From Marivita geojedonensis (GTDB lineage: Bacteria; Pseudomonadota; Alphaproteobacteria; Rhodobacterales; Rhodobacteraceae), in the NCBI RefSeq assembly GCF_002115805.1, contig NZ_JFKC01000005.1, positions 1 through 64,000 on the forward strand: a stretch of 64,000 nt of DNA. The letters are read 5' to 3'. Under the pieces are notes generated by a model. It searched no databases, had not been told where the DNA came from, and saw only the letters and a list, made by a program, of their open reading frames with translations. Both the position numbers and the translations under genes were made by a program. How positions within the stretch are numbered: position 1 is the first letter of the stretch; each line of letters begins with the position of its first letter. Positions 43,731-53,033 of this stretch are shown in pieces.

Positions 43731-44315
43731 TTACAGCGTCATCTGGAAATAGCGCAGATGCGGGATCAGCTCCGGCGTGATCGTCGCCACCGCGCTGTCA
43801 TACGGTTCGGCGTCGCTGAACCCGAGCCGGTGATAGAGCGAAATCATGGGAGTGTTGCCCCGAAACGTATCGGCCACCAATTCGGACACGCCAAACTCTC
43901 GGGCCGCCCCGATCCGCGCTTCAATAAGCGCCGCGCCAAGGCCGGTTCCGCGATAGGACGGATGGACGTAGAGATGCTTCATCTCCGCCACATCGTCCGA
44001 CACCCGGCGCAATGACCCGGTGCCAACTGCGCCCCCTTCGGCGTCATGGGCAAGGAAGTAGGCTCCCTTCGGCGGGAGCACCGCATCGAAATTCGAAAAG
44101 AAGTATTCGACATGCTGCATCACGTCGAATTCCGGTGCACCGAGGTCGCGGAACTTGTCATAGGCCCATGTCACATGAGCTGTCAAAAGCGCCCTTGCCG
44201 CCTCCATCGGAACATCATCCGCCCTCTGATACGAGACCAGACGCGCGGCACCTATGGCGGCATCATGATGATTTGAGTTGGGTACAAACATCTCCTGAAT
44301 CTCTCCACCCAGCAT
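43731..44315 (-). CDS. GNAT-family N-acetyltransferase
   Basis: A 194-residue acetyltransferase. The acetyl-CoA-binding pattern is VHPSYRGTGLGAALIEARI and the fold continues through TPMISLYHRLGFSDAEPY. The ATG at 44315 follows TTGGAGGCTATC; the much longer open frame upstream is the antisense of the LysR gene. It converges on the OYE gene with a 25-bp gap and is divergent from the LysR gene. Substrate unknown. Confidence 0.88.
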   Translation of the reverse strand: MLGGEIQEMFVPNSNHHDAAIGAARLVSYQRADDVPMEAARALLTAHVTWAYDKFRDLGAPEFDVMQHVEYFFSNFDAVLPPKGAYFLAHDAEGGAVGTGSLRRVSDDVAEMKHLYVHPSYRGTGLGAALIEARIGAAREFGVSELVADTFRGNTPMISLYHRLGFSDAEPYDSAVATITPELIPHLRYFQMTL

Positions 44316-44412
44316 GATAGCCTCCAACCTTTCCTCATTTACAACTTTTGTTAACCTCAGATGGCAAAATGCCCTAATCAGGAAAAAACACTCAAATGAA
44401 AGCCAAGCTATC

Positions 44413-45288
44413 ATGTCGCTAGACTGGCGCAGCCTCCCGTCCCTCGCCGCGCTCCGGGCCTTCGATGCAACAGCCCGCAATGGAGACTTTGCCCGCGCGG
44501 CGCGTTCGCTGAACGTGACCCATGCCGCTGTGGCGCAGCAGGTGCGCGCGCTGGAGAAGGATCTGGGGATGAGCCTCGCCGTGCGCGAAGGCCGTTCGGT
44601 GAGGTTGACCCCGCTTGGCGTGGAGCTGGCACGGTCGCTTGCCGAGGGGTTCGAGACGATCGCTGACGGCATCGACACGCTGCGCCGTCGGGAACAACGG
44701 CGGGGCATCCGGATCACTGCAACGCCGTTTCTGGTCGACCGGATCATCACGCCACGGCTGTCCGAATTCTGGGACGCGCATCCCGGCTCCGAGATTTCGA
44801 TTCACCCGTCGCGGGAATATATCGACATTGCGTCAGAAGGCTTCGATCTGGCGATCCGCGCGCTCCCGAACAGCACCGAAATGACGTGGCCCGGCGTCGA
44901 TGTGGCCCCGTTGGCCGAGATGCTGGTTGTGGGGATCGTGGCGCCGAAGCTGCTCGAAGATGCCTCCGCCAACCCGCAGGACCTGCCGTGGCTGGAACAT
45001 GACGGCATGATGAGCAAGCTGATCATGATGCGCGATTGCGGGCTGGAGGTTGAAAAGCTGACCTTTGTCCCGATCGGCAGCCCCAACCTGTTGATGGAGG
45101 CTGTGCGACAGGGGCTTGGGGCGACGCTGTTCAGCGAACAGTTCACCCGCGAGGATCTTGCGGCGGGGCGTCTTGTGCAGGTGCCCCTGCCCAAGACGCT
45201 CTACGCACGCTATCTCGCGGTGACGCCCAAAGGGCCGCGCCACGCTCTGGTTGAACCGTTTGTTGAGTGGGTGCGCACGCTCTTCTGA
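44413..45288 (+). CDS. LysR-family transcriptional regulator (GcvA type)
   Basis: A 291-residue regulator starting MSLDWRSLPSLAALRAFDATARNGDFARAA; helix-turn-helix at about 8-65, effector domain from about 90. It resembles the regulator at 22126-23028. The divergent GNAT gene starts 97 bp away and is the likely target. A longer frame from 44314 is not used because residue 34 is the natural start. It ends 12 bp before the convergent ychF gene. Confidence 0.88.
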   Translation: MSLDWRSLPSLAALRAFDATARNGDFARAARSLNVTHAAVAQQVRALEKDLGMSLAVREGRSVRLTPLGVELARSLAEGFETIADGIDTLRRREQRRGIRITATPFLVDRIITPRLSEFWDAHPGSEISIHPSREYIDIASEGFDLAIRALPNSTEMTWPGVDVAPLAEMLVVGIVAPKLLEDASANPQDLPWLEHDGMMSKLIMMRDCGLEVEKLTFVPIGSPNLLMEAVRQGLGATLFSEQFTREDLAAGRLVQVPLPKTLYARYLAVTPKGPRHALVEPFVEWVRTLF

Positions 45289-45300
45289 CGTGCGCCTTGA

Positions 45301-46398
45301 TCAGGTGTTGAAGAGGAAGTGCAGCACGTCGCCATCCTTGACGACATAGCTCTTGCCTTCAGCCCGCATCTTGCCCGCTTCTTTGGCCGCGTTTTCGCCG
45401 CCCAGAGAGACATAGTCATCATAGGCGATGGTTTCGGCGCGGATGAAGCCCTTTTCGAAATCGCCGTGGATCACACCGGCGGCTTGCGGCGCGAGCGTGC
45501 CTTTGGAGATGGTCCAGGCGCGGGCCTCTTTCGGACCGACGGTGAAATAGGTTTCAAGCTGAAGCAACTCGTAACCCGCGCGGATCACACGGTCGAGACC
45601 GGCTTCCTCAAGGCCCATTTCGGACAGGAATTCCTGCGCCTCTTCGGCGTCGAGCTGGCTGATCTCTTCCTCGATCTGGGCCGAGATGACCACATGGCTG
45701 TTGCCCTGTGCTGCGGCCATTTCGCCCACGGCGTTCGACATGGCGTTGCCGTCTGCCGCATCCGCCTCGGATACGTTGCAGACGTAAAGCACGGGCTTGG
45801 TGGTCAGCAGTTGCAGCATATCCCACGCCTTGCGGTCTTCGTCGTCGACCGACACGGTTCGCGCGGGTTTGCCCTCTTCCAGTGCGGCCAGAGCAGCCTT
45901 CATCAGGCGCTCCTGCTGCACCGCGTCCTTGTCACCGCCGCGCACCTTGCGGACGATGTTCTGGAGGCGCTTCTCAAGGCTTTCGATATCGGCGAGCATC
46001 AGTTCGGTTTCGATGGTTTCGGCATCGGCCACCGGGTCCACCCGGCCATCCACATGCACCACATCGCCATCCTCGAAACAGCGCAGCACATGGGCAATGG
46101 CGTCAACCTCGCGGATGTTGGCAAGGAACTGGTTGCCCAGACCTTCACCCTTCGACGCGCCTTTCACGAGGCCCGCGATATCCACGAACGTGATCCGTGT
46201 CGGAATGATCTGCTTGGATTTGGCGATCGCGGCCAGCTTGTCGAGCCGCGCATCGGGCACGGCCACGTCGCCCACGTTGGGCTCGATCGTGCAGAACGGA
46301 AAGTTCGCCGCCTGCGCCGCTGCGGTCTTGGTGAGCGCGTTGAAAAGGGTCGACTTGCCCACATTCGGCAAACCCACGATTCCCACCTTGAAGCCCAT
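45301..46398 (-). CDS. ychF: Ribosome-binding ATPase YchF
   Basis: A 365-residue Obg-family P-loop ATPase (OLA1/YchF), which binds ribosomes and prefers ATP. The G1 motif is GLPNVGKSTLF at the N-terminus, G3 is DIAGLVKGASKGEGLGNQFL, and the NKxD position is the relaxed NVSE typical of YchF. A coiled-coil arm follows and the C-terminal TGS-like domain ends SYVVKDGDVLHFLFNT. Length is standard. It lies 36 bp after the MATE gene on the same strand. Confidence 0.97.
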   Translation of the reverse strand: MGFKVGIVGLPNVGKSTLFNALTKTAAAQAANFPFCTIEPNVGDVAVPDARLDKLAAIAKSKQIIPTRITFVDIAGLVKGASKGEGLGNQFLANIREVDAIAHVLRCFEDGDVVHVDGRVDPVADAETIETELMLADIESLEKRLQNIVRKVRGGDKDAVQQERLMKAALAALEEGKPARTVSVDDEDRKAWDMLQLLTTKPVLYVCNVSEADAADGNAMSNAVGEMAAAQGNSHVVISAQIEEEISQLDAEEAQEFLSEMGLEEAGLDRVIRAGYELLQLETYFTVGPKEARAWTISKGTLAPQAAGVIHGDFEKGFIRAETIAYDDYVSLGGENAAKEAGKMRAEGKSYVVKDGDVLHFLFNT

Positions 46399-46434
46399 GT
46401 CGATCTCTCCTGATCCTGCGAAGTTGCGCCGCTT

Positions 46435-47817
46435 CTATGCGCTGACCGTCGGCGCTGCAAGACGGCTGAGATCGGGCATCATGCGCCGCCAGAACCGGTG
46501 GTTGAGCAGCACCGCCGCCCCGGCCAGACCCAGCACCAGCCCGATCCAGATGCCCGTGGCGCCCCAACCCACGACAAAGCCCAGCACATAGGCCGCCGGC
46601 AGACCGATGCCGAAATAGGATACGGCGGCATAGATCATCGGAACGCGCGCATCCTGCACGCCGCGCAACAGGCCCAGCGCCACGACCTGCGCGCCGTCCA
46701 CCAGTTGGAAGATCGCGGCAAGGATCAGCAGGGTGATGCCCAGCGCAATGATTTCGGCCCGCGCAGGATCGTCGGGGTCGAGGAAGGCCGCGATCAGGGG
46801 TTCCGGCAGCGCGACGAACAGAACAATGGTCAGCGCTGCAACGAAAGCCGACAGCGCCAGTGCCACAATGCCACCCCGTGCCATATGCGGCCAATCCTTG
46901 CGCCCGAACGCATTGCCCGCGCGCACGGTGGCGGCATTGGACAGGCCCAGATGCAGCATGAAGGTCATCGACGCCAGTTGCAGCGCGATGCCATGTGCGG
47001 CCAGCGGGATGGTCCCGAGCCAGCCCATCATGATGGCAGAAGAAGCAAAAAGCCCGGTCTCCGACAGCGAGGTCAGGCCAATGGGCACGCCCAGTTTGAA
47101 AACCTGAACCAACATCTCGTTGTCCGGTTTCCAGAGCCGCTGGAACAGGCTGTGTTCGGGCACGAAAACGCGGATATAAACCACGATCACCAGCATCGAA
47201 AACACATGTGTGCTGAGCGAGGCAATGGCCGCGCCCTGAAGGCCCAATTCCGGAAAGCCGAAATTGCCGAAGATCAGCGCATAGTTCGCCAGCGCGTTAT
47301 AGGGCACGGCCACGGCCGTAACCCAGAACACGACCTTGGTTTTCTCCAATGCGGCCAGGTAGCTTTTCAGCACCATCGTCACCAGCGCAGGCAACAGACC
47401 GAACGCCAGCACCCGCAGGTAGACTTGTGCCTCGCTTGAGATCACCTGTGTCTGACCCAACCGTTGCAGCAACGCCTCGGACCACCACAAAAGCGGAAAC
47501 ATCACCACGCAGAACAGCGCCGACAGCCAAAGCCCCATACGGGTGGCGCGGCGAACCTTCTGGTCATCGCCCTCGGCCGCATAGGAGGCCACCATCGGCA
47601 TCACCGCCCAGGCAAAGCCGCATCCGAACAGGAACAGCGTAAAGAACAGTGTGTTGGCCAGCGTGACCGTGGCCAGCGCCTCGGCTCCGTACCAGCCGAC
47701 CATGATCGTGTCGGTCAGGCCGATGGACATCTGCGCGATATGCCCGCCAACCAGCGGCAGCCCCAAAACGAGGATGGCCCGGATATGGGCCGGATATGAC
47801 ATCTGATCTGTGCGCAT
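46435..47817 (-). CDS. MATE-family efflux transporter
   Basis: A 460-residue inner-membrane antiporter with twelve predicted helices. GLPLVGGHIAQMSIGLTDTIMVG is the NorM-type N-terminus, and the second half repeats with GLTSLSETGLFASSAIMMG. It exports cationic or toxic compounds with Na+ or H+. The neighbours ychF (downstream) and the NicO pair (upstream) give no specific substrate. Confidence 0.92.
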   Translation of the reverse strand: MRTDQMSYPAHIRAILVLGLPLVGGHIAQMSIGLTDTIMVGWYGAEALATVTLANTLFFTLFLFGCGFAWAVMPMVASYAAEGDDQKVRRATRMGLWLSALFCVVMFPLLWWSEALLQRLGQTQVISSEAQVYLRVLAFGLLPALVTMVLKSYLAALEKTKVVFWVTAVAVPYNALANYALIFGNFGFPELGLQGAAIASLSTHVFSMLVIVVYIRVFVPEHSLFQRLWKPDNEMLVQVFKLGVPIGLTSLSETGLFASSAIMMGWLGTIPLAAHGIALQLASMTFMLHLGLSNAATVRAGNAFGRKDWPHMARGGIVALALSAFVAALTIVLFVALPEPLIAAFLDPDDPARAEIIALGITLLILAAIFQLVDGAQVVALGLLRGVQDARVPMIYAAVSYFGIGLPAAYVLGFVVGWGATGIWIGLVLGLAGAAVLLNHRFWRRMMPDLSRLAAPTVSA

Positions 47818-47865
47818 GGCGCTGCGTTAGACCGGCCCCTTGGACGGGGCAAGGGTTTTGTCGGG

Positions 47866-48783
47866 TCAGATGGCGCGCAGCAGGAATTGCGCGGCAAGAA
47901 TGGCGATGACCAGACCGGCGCCTGTCTCGATCGCCCCGGCGATCCGCGCGGTGTGCGGACCGCTGGCAAACCGCGCCAACGTGCCTTCACGAAAGGTCAC
48001 GGACCCGATGGCAGCGGCCAGAGTAACGCTCGCGGTTCCCAGACCCATCGCAAAGGTGCCAAGGATGCCGGCAAGGTCGATCCCCATGCTGACCGACAGG
48101 ATCAGCAGGAACAGCGCACCGGTGCAGGGCCGGATCGCAATCGCACCGATCAGAACCAGCGCGTCCCGCAGAGACCGGACGTTTTGCGCCTGCTCCGGTG
48201 TCGGGCCGTGGGCGTGGCCGCAGGTGCTGCACACTCCATCATCGCCGTGGTGGTGATGATCGTGATGATGGTCCGAAACAGCCGGTGTCCAGTTCGACCA
48301 GAGGCGCGCCGCACCGCGCACCGCCAGCCACGCGCCGATGCCGCAGATCGCGGCATAGCTGAAAGGGGCGAACCAGTCTTCGGCAGCGCCAACCATCTCT
48401 TCACGTCCAAGGCCCAGGATCCAGACGCCCGCATAGACCACGACAATCGCGGTCGCCGCCTGTGCGAGGCTCGACAGCACCGCCAGCAGCGACAGTCGAC
48501 TGAGCGAGACACGTTCGGCCACGCCATATCCCGCAATCAGGATCTTGCCGTGCCCCGGTCCGACCGCATGGAAGAATCCATAGCCGAAACAGACCGCCAT
48601 CAGCGTCAGAATCGCGCCCGGCTGTTCGGCCCGCAGCGCGCGCAGGCCCTGCGCCATGCCGCTTTGCGCCGCGCGCTGGCCTTCGGCGGCCCAGCTTTCC
48701 AGCATCCGCGCCCCGTCAAAACCCCAGAGCCAGACCGCAAGCGCGACAACGACAACAGCTGCTAGTTGGAGGGCTGTGCGCAT
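47866..48783 (-). CDS. NicO-family nickel/cobalt transporter
   Basis: A 305-residue membrane protein of the RcnA/NicO type with six or seven helices. FFHAVGPGHGKILIAGYG (about 70-87) is the conserved metal-path motif. A cytosolic or periplasmic loop at 170-192 is rich in metal ligands: DHHHDHHHH then CSTCGHAH. It overlaps the upstream DUF1007 gene by 22 bp. The pair is commonly found together and presumed to move a divalent metal such as Ni, Co or Zn; direction is not shown. Confidence 0.88.
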   Translation of the reverse strand: MRTALQLAAVVVVALAVWLWGFDGARMLESWAAEGQRAAQSGMAQGLRALRAEQPGAILTLMAVCFGYGFFHAVGPGHGKILIAGYGVAERVSLSRLSLLAVLSSLAQAATAIVVVYAGVWILGLGREEMVGAAEDWFAPFSYAAICGIGAWLAVRGAARLWSNWTPAVSDHHHDHHHHGDDGVCSTCGHAHGPTPEQAQNVRSLRDALVLIGAIAIRPCTGALFLLILSVSMGIDLAGILGTFAMGLGTASVTLAAAIGSVTFREGTLARFASGPHTARIAGAIETGAGLVIAILAAQFLLRAI

Positions 48784-49403
48784 GAGATCGTGATCGTGTC
48801 GGAGAAATGAATGCCGACGCGCATCTCGTTGAAGATGTCTTCCATGGAACCGCCGTTCAGTTCCTCCTCGACCGCCGCCTGTGCTGCCGCCTGATTGGGG
48901 TCCGTCACAGTGGCTTCGCAGGCCGTGTTGGTCAGTGAGACCCCCTGCGTCACGTCATAGGCCACGTAATAGGTCGGGTCGTATTGCAGCACTTCCAGCC
49001 CTTCGACCGGCGTCGCCGGGATATCGCGGTAATGGGTCGCGGTGATAAACCCGTTCTCCACCGAGACTCCCGTCGGACGCGGGCGTGGCATCTCGATCTT
49101 GTCGCCGTTCGAATAGACGTAGAGATCGCCCTCGAACCCTTCCGGCCATTCGATAAGATCAAACCCGAACAGCGTATCGAGCTCTGCTTCGGTCAGCCGC
49201 CCGTCGCCATCGGAGTCCAGTCCGTAATCCTCAAGGATCAGAAGGGTGAAAAAATCGTCATAGGTCCATGTCACGGTCACGCCCGTGACCTCGGACTGTT
49301 CATTCACCTCGAACCGCAGGGCGGTTTCGACAAATATGTGCGGATGCGCACCCAAAGGCGCGGCGACCAGTCCCAAAACAAGGGCGAAAGCGGCATGTCT
49401 CAT
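48762..49403 (-). CDS. DUF1007 exported protein of a NicO transport pair
   Basis: A 213-residue protein with signal peptide RHAAFALVLGLVAAPLGAHPH, leaving a mature N-terminus with His residues (HPHIFVE) suited to metal binding. FDLIEWPEGFEGDLYVYSNGDKI and the acidic DYGLDSDGDGRLTEAEL, which looks like an EF-hand, are in the middle. It is translationally coupled to NicO. A perfect hairpin ends one base before its ATG, so expression is probably controlled there. Confidence 0.85.
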   Translation of the reverse strand: MRHAAFALVLGLVAAPLGAHPHIFVETALRFEVNEQSEVTGVTVTWTYDDFFTLLILEDYGLDSDGDGRLTEAELDTLFGFDLIEWPEGFEGDLYVYSNGDKIEMPRPRPTGVSVENGFITATHYRDIPATPVEGLEVLQYDPTYYVAYDVTQGVSLTNTACEATVTDPNQAAAQAAVEEELNGGSMEDIFNEMRVGIHFSDTITISCAQPSN

Positions 49404-49404
49404 G

Positions 49405-49432
49405 GCTATCGGAGGTAAATCCCTCCGATAGC
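49405..49432 (-). promoter_or_regulatory. Perfect 11-bp inverted repeat at the DUF1007/NicO start codon
   Basis: GCTATCGGAGG and CCTCCGATAGC are separated by six bases and end one base before the ATG at 49403. The only GGAGG ribosome site is inside the 5' arm, about 20 bases from the ATG, and would be paired in the RNA. It may be an operator of a metal-responsive repressor or an RNA structure that hides the ribosome site. Confidence 0.6.
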
Positions 49433-49478
49433 TAAAGCAAGCTCAACTGACAGCGACCGGCGCGGATTCGCGCACCTG

Positions 49479-50429
49479 TCAGCTGCGCCCTTTGCGCGTG
49501 TCCGGATGCAGCGACGTGCCAAGGATGTGCTCGGAGCGATGGATCACATGCCCCGCCCCGCCAACGATCAACGGATCTGGCGGCTGCGCGATGTCGAAAT
49601 CCTTGCCCGGGTAGTCCAGCGTCGACAGGAAATGCTTCATGCAGTTCAGGCGCGCGCGCTTTTTGTCGTCGGATTTGACAATGGTCCACGGCGCATCGGC
49701 GGTGTCGCTGTAGAAGAACATCGCCTCCTTCGCCTCGGTATAGTCATCCCATTTGTTCAGGCTGGCCTTGTCGATGGGGGACAGCTTCCACTGCTTGAGC
49801 GGGTCGGTCTCGCGGCTGGCGAAGCGCTTGCGCTGCTCGTCCTGGGTGACCGAGAACCAGTATTTGTAAAGCCGGATGCCCGAACGGGTCAGCATACGCT
49901 CAAGCTCGGGTGTCTGGCGCATGAATTCCAGATACTCGCCCGGTTCGCAGAAGCCCATCACCCGCTCTACACCCGCGCGGTTGTACCACGACCGGTCATA
50001 GAGAACGATCTCGCCCGAGGTCGGCAAATGTTCGATATACCGTTGGTAATACCACTGGCCGCGCTCCACATCGGTGGGTTTGTTCAGGGCAACCACACGC
50101 GCCGTGCGGGGATTGAGGTGCTCGGTAAACCGCTTGATCGTGCCACCCTTGCCCGCCGCATCACGGCCTTCGAAGATCATCACGAATTTCTGTCCGGTGT
50201 CCTGCGCCCACAGCTGCACCTTGAGCAGCTCTGCCTGCAAAGCGGCCTTTTCGGCCTCATAGGCACGGCGGGACAGCTTGTTGGAATAGGGATATTTTCC
50301 GGTCTCGAACGCCCGGCGCACCTGATCGGCGCGCGGTGCCTTGTTCTGCGGCGGCGCGATTTTCTTCTCAGCACCGTTGGCGGCGGTCTTGACGTCTGCC
50401 TCGGCGGTCATGGCGGGTGGTGTGGTCAT
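49479..50429 (-). CDS. ppk2: Polyphosphate kinase 2
   Basis: A 316-residue PPK2, which transfers phosphate between polyphosphate and nucleoside diphosphates. Walker A is FEGRDAAGKGGTIKR, Walker B YDRSWYNRAGVERVMGFC, and the lid arginines lie in SRETDPLKQWKLSPID. A low-complexity N-terminal tail of about 40 residues precedes the core. The start at 50429 follows GGGAGCCCTGC. Single-domain length fits a class I PPK2. It is divergent from trpA. Confidence 0.93.
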   Translation of the reverse strand: MTTPPAMTAEADVKTAANGAEKKIAPPQNKAPRADQVRRAFETGKYPYSNKLSRRAYEAEKAALQAELLKVQLWAQDTGQKFVMIFEGRDAAGKGGTIKRFTEHLNPRTARVVALNKPTDVERGQWYYQRYIEHLPTSGEIVLYDRSWYNRAGVERVMGFCEPGEYLEFMRQTPELERMLTRSGIRLYKYWFSVTQDEQRKRFASRETDPLKQWKLSPIDKASLNKWDDYTEAKEAMFFYSDTADAPWTIVKSDDKKRARLNCMKHFLSTLDYPGKDFDIAQPPDPLIVGGAGHVIHRSEHILGTSLHPDTRKGRS

Positions 50430-50579
50430 GCAGGGCTCCCGAAATATGCGTGTGATCGGTGAGACTCTATCGCATTCGGCAAAAGGTCTCTTTGACACGC
50501 ATCAAAAACAGACGCCCCGCCCCATTGATTTTCCCGCCCGGTTCCGGCAATCGGTTGCGACCACCTATTGGAGACCGCC

Positions 50580-51371
50580 ATGACCCGTATCGACGCCAAA
50601 TTCGCAGAACTGCGCAAAGAGGGCAAAAAAGCCTTCGTGTCCTACGTGATGGCGGGCGATCCGGATTTCGACACCTCGCTTGAACTGGTCAAGGGCCTGC
50701 CGGGCGCCGGAGTGGACATCATCGAACTGGGCCTGCCCTTCACCGATCCGATGGCCGATGGCGCCACGATCCAGCTTGCAGGTCAGCGCGCACTGGATGG
50801 CGGCATGACACTCGACCGCACGCTGGAAATCGCGCGCCGGTTCCGCGAAGGCGACAACACGACCCCGATCGTGATGATGGGCTACTACAACCCGATCTAT
50901 TCGCGCGGTGTGGACCTGTTCCTGACACAAGCCAAAGAGGCCGGTATCGACGGTCTGATCATCGTGGATCTTCCGCCAGAGGAAGACGAAGAGCTGTGCA
51001 TCCCTGCGCAGGCTGCCGGTCTGAACTTCATCCGCCTTGCCACCCCGACCACCGACGACAAGCGCCTGCCGAAGGTGCTGCAGAACACCTCCGGCTTTGT
51101 CTACTACGTGTCGATCACCGGCATCACCGGCGCAGCCGAGGCACAGGCCGCCGATGTTGGGCCCGAGGTTGCGCGCATCAAGGCCAAGACCGATCTGCCC
51201 ATCATCGTTGGTTTCGGCATCAAGACACCTGATGCCTCTCAGGCGATTGCGGGTGTCGCGGATGGCTGCGTCGTGGGCTCGGCCATCGTGGCCGAACTTG
51301 CCAGCGGCAAGCCGGTCAGCGAGGTTCTGGCCTTCGTCAAGTCGCTGGCCGACGGCGCCCACCGCGCCTGA
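50580..51371 (+). CDS. trpA: Tryptophan synthase alpha chain
   Basis: A 263-residue TIM-barrel subunit that splits indole-3-glycerol phosphate to indole and glyceraldehyde 3-phosphate. Catalytic Glu and Asp are in [15 protein letters not shown]; the phosphate site is [10 protein letters not shown] and VVGSAIV. The start at 50580 gives [28 protein letters not shown]. No trpB or other trp gene adjoins it in this window, so trpA is separated from the rest of the pathway here. Confidence 0.97.
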   Translation: MTRIDAKFAELRKEGKKAFVSYVMAGDPDFDTSLELVKGLPGAGVDIIELGLPFTDPMADGATIQLAGQRALDGGMTLDRTLEIARRFREGDNTTPIVMMGYYNPIYSRGVDLFLTQAKEAGIDGLIIVDLPPEEDEELCIPAQAAGLNFIRLATPTTDDKRLPKVLQNTSGFVYYVSITGITGAAEAQAADVGPEVARIKAKTDLPIIVGFGIKTPDASQAIAGVADGCVVGSAIVAELASGKPVSEVLAFVKSLADGAHRA

Positions 51372-51409
51372 CCGGATGGCGGCACGGGCGGAATAGACGC
51401 CCTTAGGGA

Positions 51410-51871
51410 TCAGTCGCGCGCCGCGTCCATACGTTTGCGCAGGCGCGCCAGGGTCGCGATCATCTCCGCGACCTCGTCGGGCTCCAGCGCGTCCGAAATC
51501 TCCGTCACATCCGGGGCGAGGCTGGCGATGGCTTCGTCCCGGAACGTGCGTCCGGCTTCGGTCAGCCAGACCTGCTTGCTGCGCGCGTCGTCGGGATTGG
51601 CGCGCATTTCGACCAACCCGCGCTTTTCCAGCCCCGCCAGCGTGTGGGTCATGCTGGTCTTGGGAACCTGAAACGCCCGCGCCAGCTGCAACGGCGTCCG
51701 CCCGTCCTGCACCCGGATCAAATGGTTGATGACGCTGAAATGCGGCAACACCATTCCGTCCGGCAGCCGCGCCTCGAAGGACGCGCGGCTCAGTTGGCTG
51801 ATGATGCCGATTTCATTGAAGAGTTCGAAATAGAGACCGGTTACGTCCGGCCCTGTCTTGGTGTCAGGCAT
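51410..51871 (-). CDS. MarR-family transcriptional regulator
   Basis: A 153-residue winged-helix regulator (TPLQLARAFQVPKTSMTHTLAGLEKRGLVEM, DDARSKQVWLTEAG). It overlaps the stop of the Acg-family gene by 8 bp and is the second gene of that operon. A strong palindromic site upstream of the operon (53003-53033) is its probable operator, giving autoregulation. Ligand unknown; a redox or aromatic signal would suit the nitroreductase-like partner. Confidence 0.9.
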   Translation of the reverse strand: MPDTKTGPDVTGLYFELFNEIGIISQLSRASFEARLPDGMVLPHFSVINHLIRVQDGRTPLQLARAFQVPKTSMTHTLAGLEKRGLVEMRANPDDARSKQVWLTEAGRTFRDEAIASLAPDVTEISDALEPDEVAEMIATLARLRKRMDAARD

Positions 51872-52985
51872 TCTTCGGTTTTGGTCTCATCCGGGTGTCC
51901 AGCGCCCAGCGCGGAGTGCGCGGCGTCGGCGCAGCGTAGCCCAGAAGCCCCAGCATTTGAACCGTTCCGCCACCGGGCGCATAGGCGTCTTGGATCGCCG
52001 TGTAGAGATCGGCCATTTCTGGGTATTCCTGCAACGCCTGACTGACCGGGCGGAGACCCAACCCGGCCCCGGTCGCCGCAAGGTTTGCCCGCAGCCAGCG
52101 GGCCCCTGTAGCGATCTGATCCTCGCGGGTGTTGCCATCCGTGACCTGCAACACCAGCGCAGGCGCCGAGGCAATTGCGTCCACCGTTCCCTGTATCGCG
52201 CCCTGCGCCGCCATCGTCGATGGGTCAAGCGAGGCTTCATGGGTCAGCAATCCTGCCATTGCCAATGCTTCGAACAGCGGACCACCAAGGTCGATCCCGT
52301 CGGGGTTGGCGTTGATCTCGGCCTTGCCGATGCGCAGAAGGTCGATGCTTTCCTTCCACGCGTCCGGCGTCGCCGCCTCGATCAGCCAAGCCTCCGTCGC
52401 GATCTTCCGCAGCGGACCGGCCTCGGGGCCTTCTGCCAGCACGGACACATAAGGCGTCACCGCCGCCCGCGCCCGATCGTCCAGAGTTCGATCCTCGAAC
52501 ACCTCCTTGTGGGTTCTGCGCGCCATCACATGAGCGAAAAGCGGATCGGGCGCGGCGGCGTCCGGAACAAAGCGACAGATCGCAACCGGGCCGGTCTCGC
52601 CTTCCGGGAAAAGCGTCTGGTCAATGCCATACCCCTCCTGCGCGGCGGCCATCCGCATCAGGTCGAGGAAACACCCCATGCCGACGGTCAGTTGCCGCGC
52701 AAACGGGTCGGTCACAGGCAGATCCCGCGCCGGGTCCCGCCAGATCGCGACGGTGTCTTCCCCGATCAGTTCCGCTTCCCAGGGCTGGCGATTGTGCGGA
52801 TTCGGGGCCAAAAGCGCGCAGGACAGCGCCCGCAGACGCGGGTCGTCATACCCGCCGGCCAGGTCCCACGGTGCCAGCGCTTTTGTTGGCGTTCGGGTGC
52901 CTGCAAATACGCCGATACCGCCAGTTGCGGCAACAATCGTGCCACCCCCGATAAGTCCAAGTGTCTTTCGTCGCGAAAGGGTCAT
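51864..52985 (-). CDS. Acg-family FMN-binding oxidoreductase (Tat-exported)
   Basis: A 373-residue nitroreductase-fold protein of the Acg type. The N-terminus has a twin-arginine signal (LSRRKTLGLIGGGTIVAATGG), so it is probably exported folded with its flavin. LAPNPHNRQPWEAELIGED and DPFARQLTVGMGCFLDLMRMA are conserved family segments. In some Acg proteins the FMN is sequestered rather than used for catalysis. The start at 52985 follows GGAGATTACC. It is the first gene of the operon with marR. Confidence 0.85.
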   Translation of the reverse strand: MTLSRRKTLGLIGGGTIVAATGGIGVFAGTRTPTKALAPWDLAGGYDDPRLRALSCALLAPNPHNRQPWEAELIGEDTVAIWRDPARDLPVTDPFARQLTVGMGCFLDLMRMAAAQEGYGIDQTLFPEGETGPVAICRFVPDAAAPDPLFAHVMARRTHKEVFEDRTLDDRARAAVTPYVSVLAEGPEAGPLRKIATEAWLIEAATPDAWKESIDLLRIGKAEINANPDGIDLGGPLFEALAMAGLLTHEASLDPSTMAAQGAIQGTVDAIASAPALVLQVTDGNTREDQIATGARWLRANLAATGAGLGLRPVSQALQEYPEMADLYTAIQDAYAPGGGTVQMLGLLGYAAPTPRTPRWALDTRMRPKPKNA

Positions 52986-53002
52986 GGTAATCTCCATTGG
53001 TT

Positions 53003-53033
53003 CGATATCGCACTATATAGTACGATATCGCAC
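53003..53033. promoter_or_regulatory. Operator of the acg-marR operon
   Basis: Two CGATATCGCAC direct repeats (53003-53013 and 53023-53033) flank the perfect palindrome ACTATATAGT (53012-53021); CGATATCG is itself palindromic. The array starts 18 bp before the acg ATG and probably covers the promoter. Symmetric sites of this size are typical for MarR dimers. It also lies 91 bp upstream of the divergent lactate dehydrogenase gene. Confidence 0.7.

Noticed and set aside
45319-46413. 364-residue plus-strand open frame
   Set aside because: It is the exact shadow of ychF, caused by GC-rich codon bias; composition is His/Arg-rich without any motif.
46498-47439. 313-residue plus-strand open frame
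   Set aside because: Antisense of the MATE gene; low-complexity Arg/Gln/His content.
47887-48765. 292-residue plus-strand open frame
   Set aside because: Antisense of the NicO gene; no start signal or family pattern.
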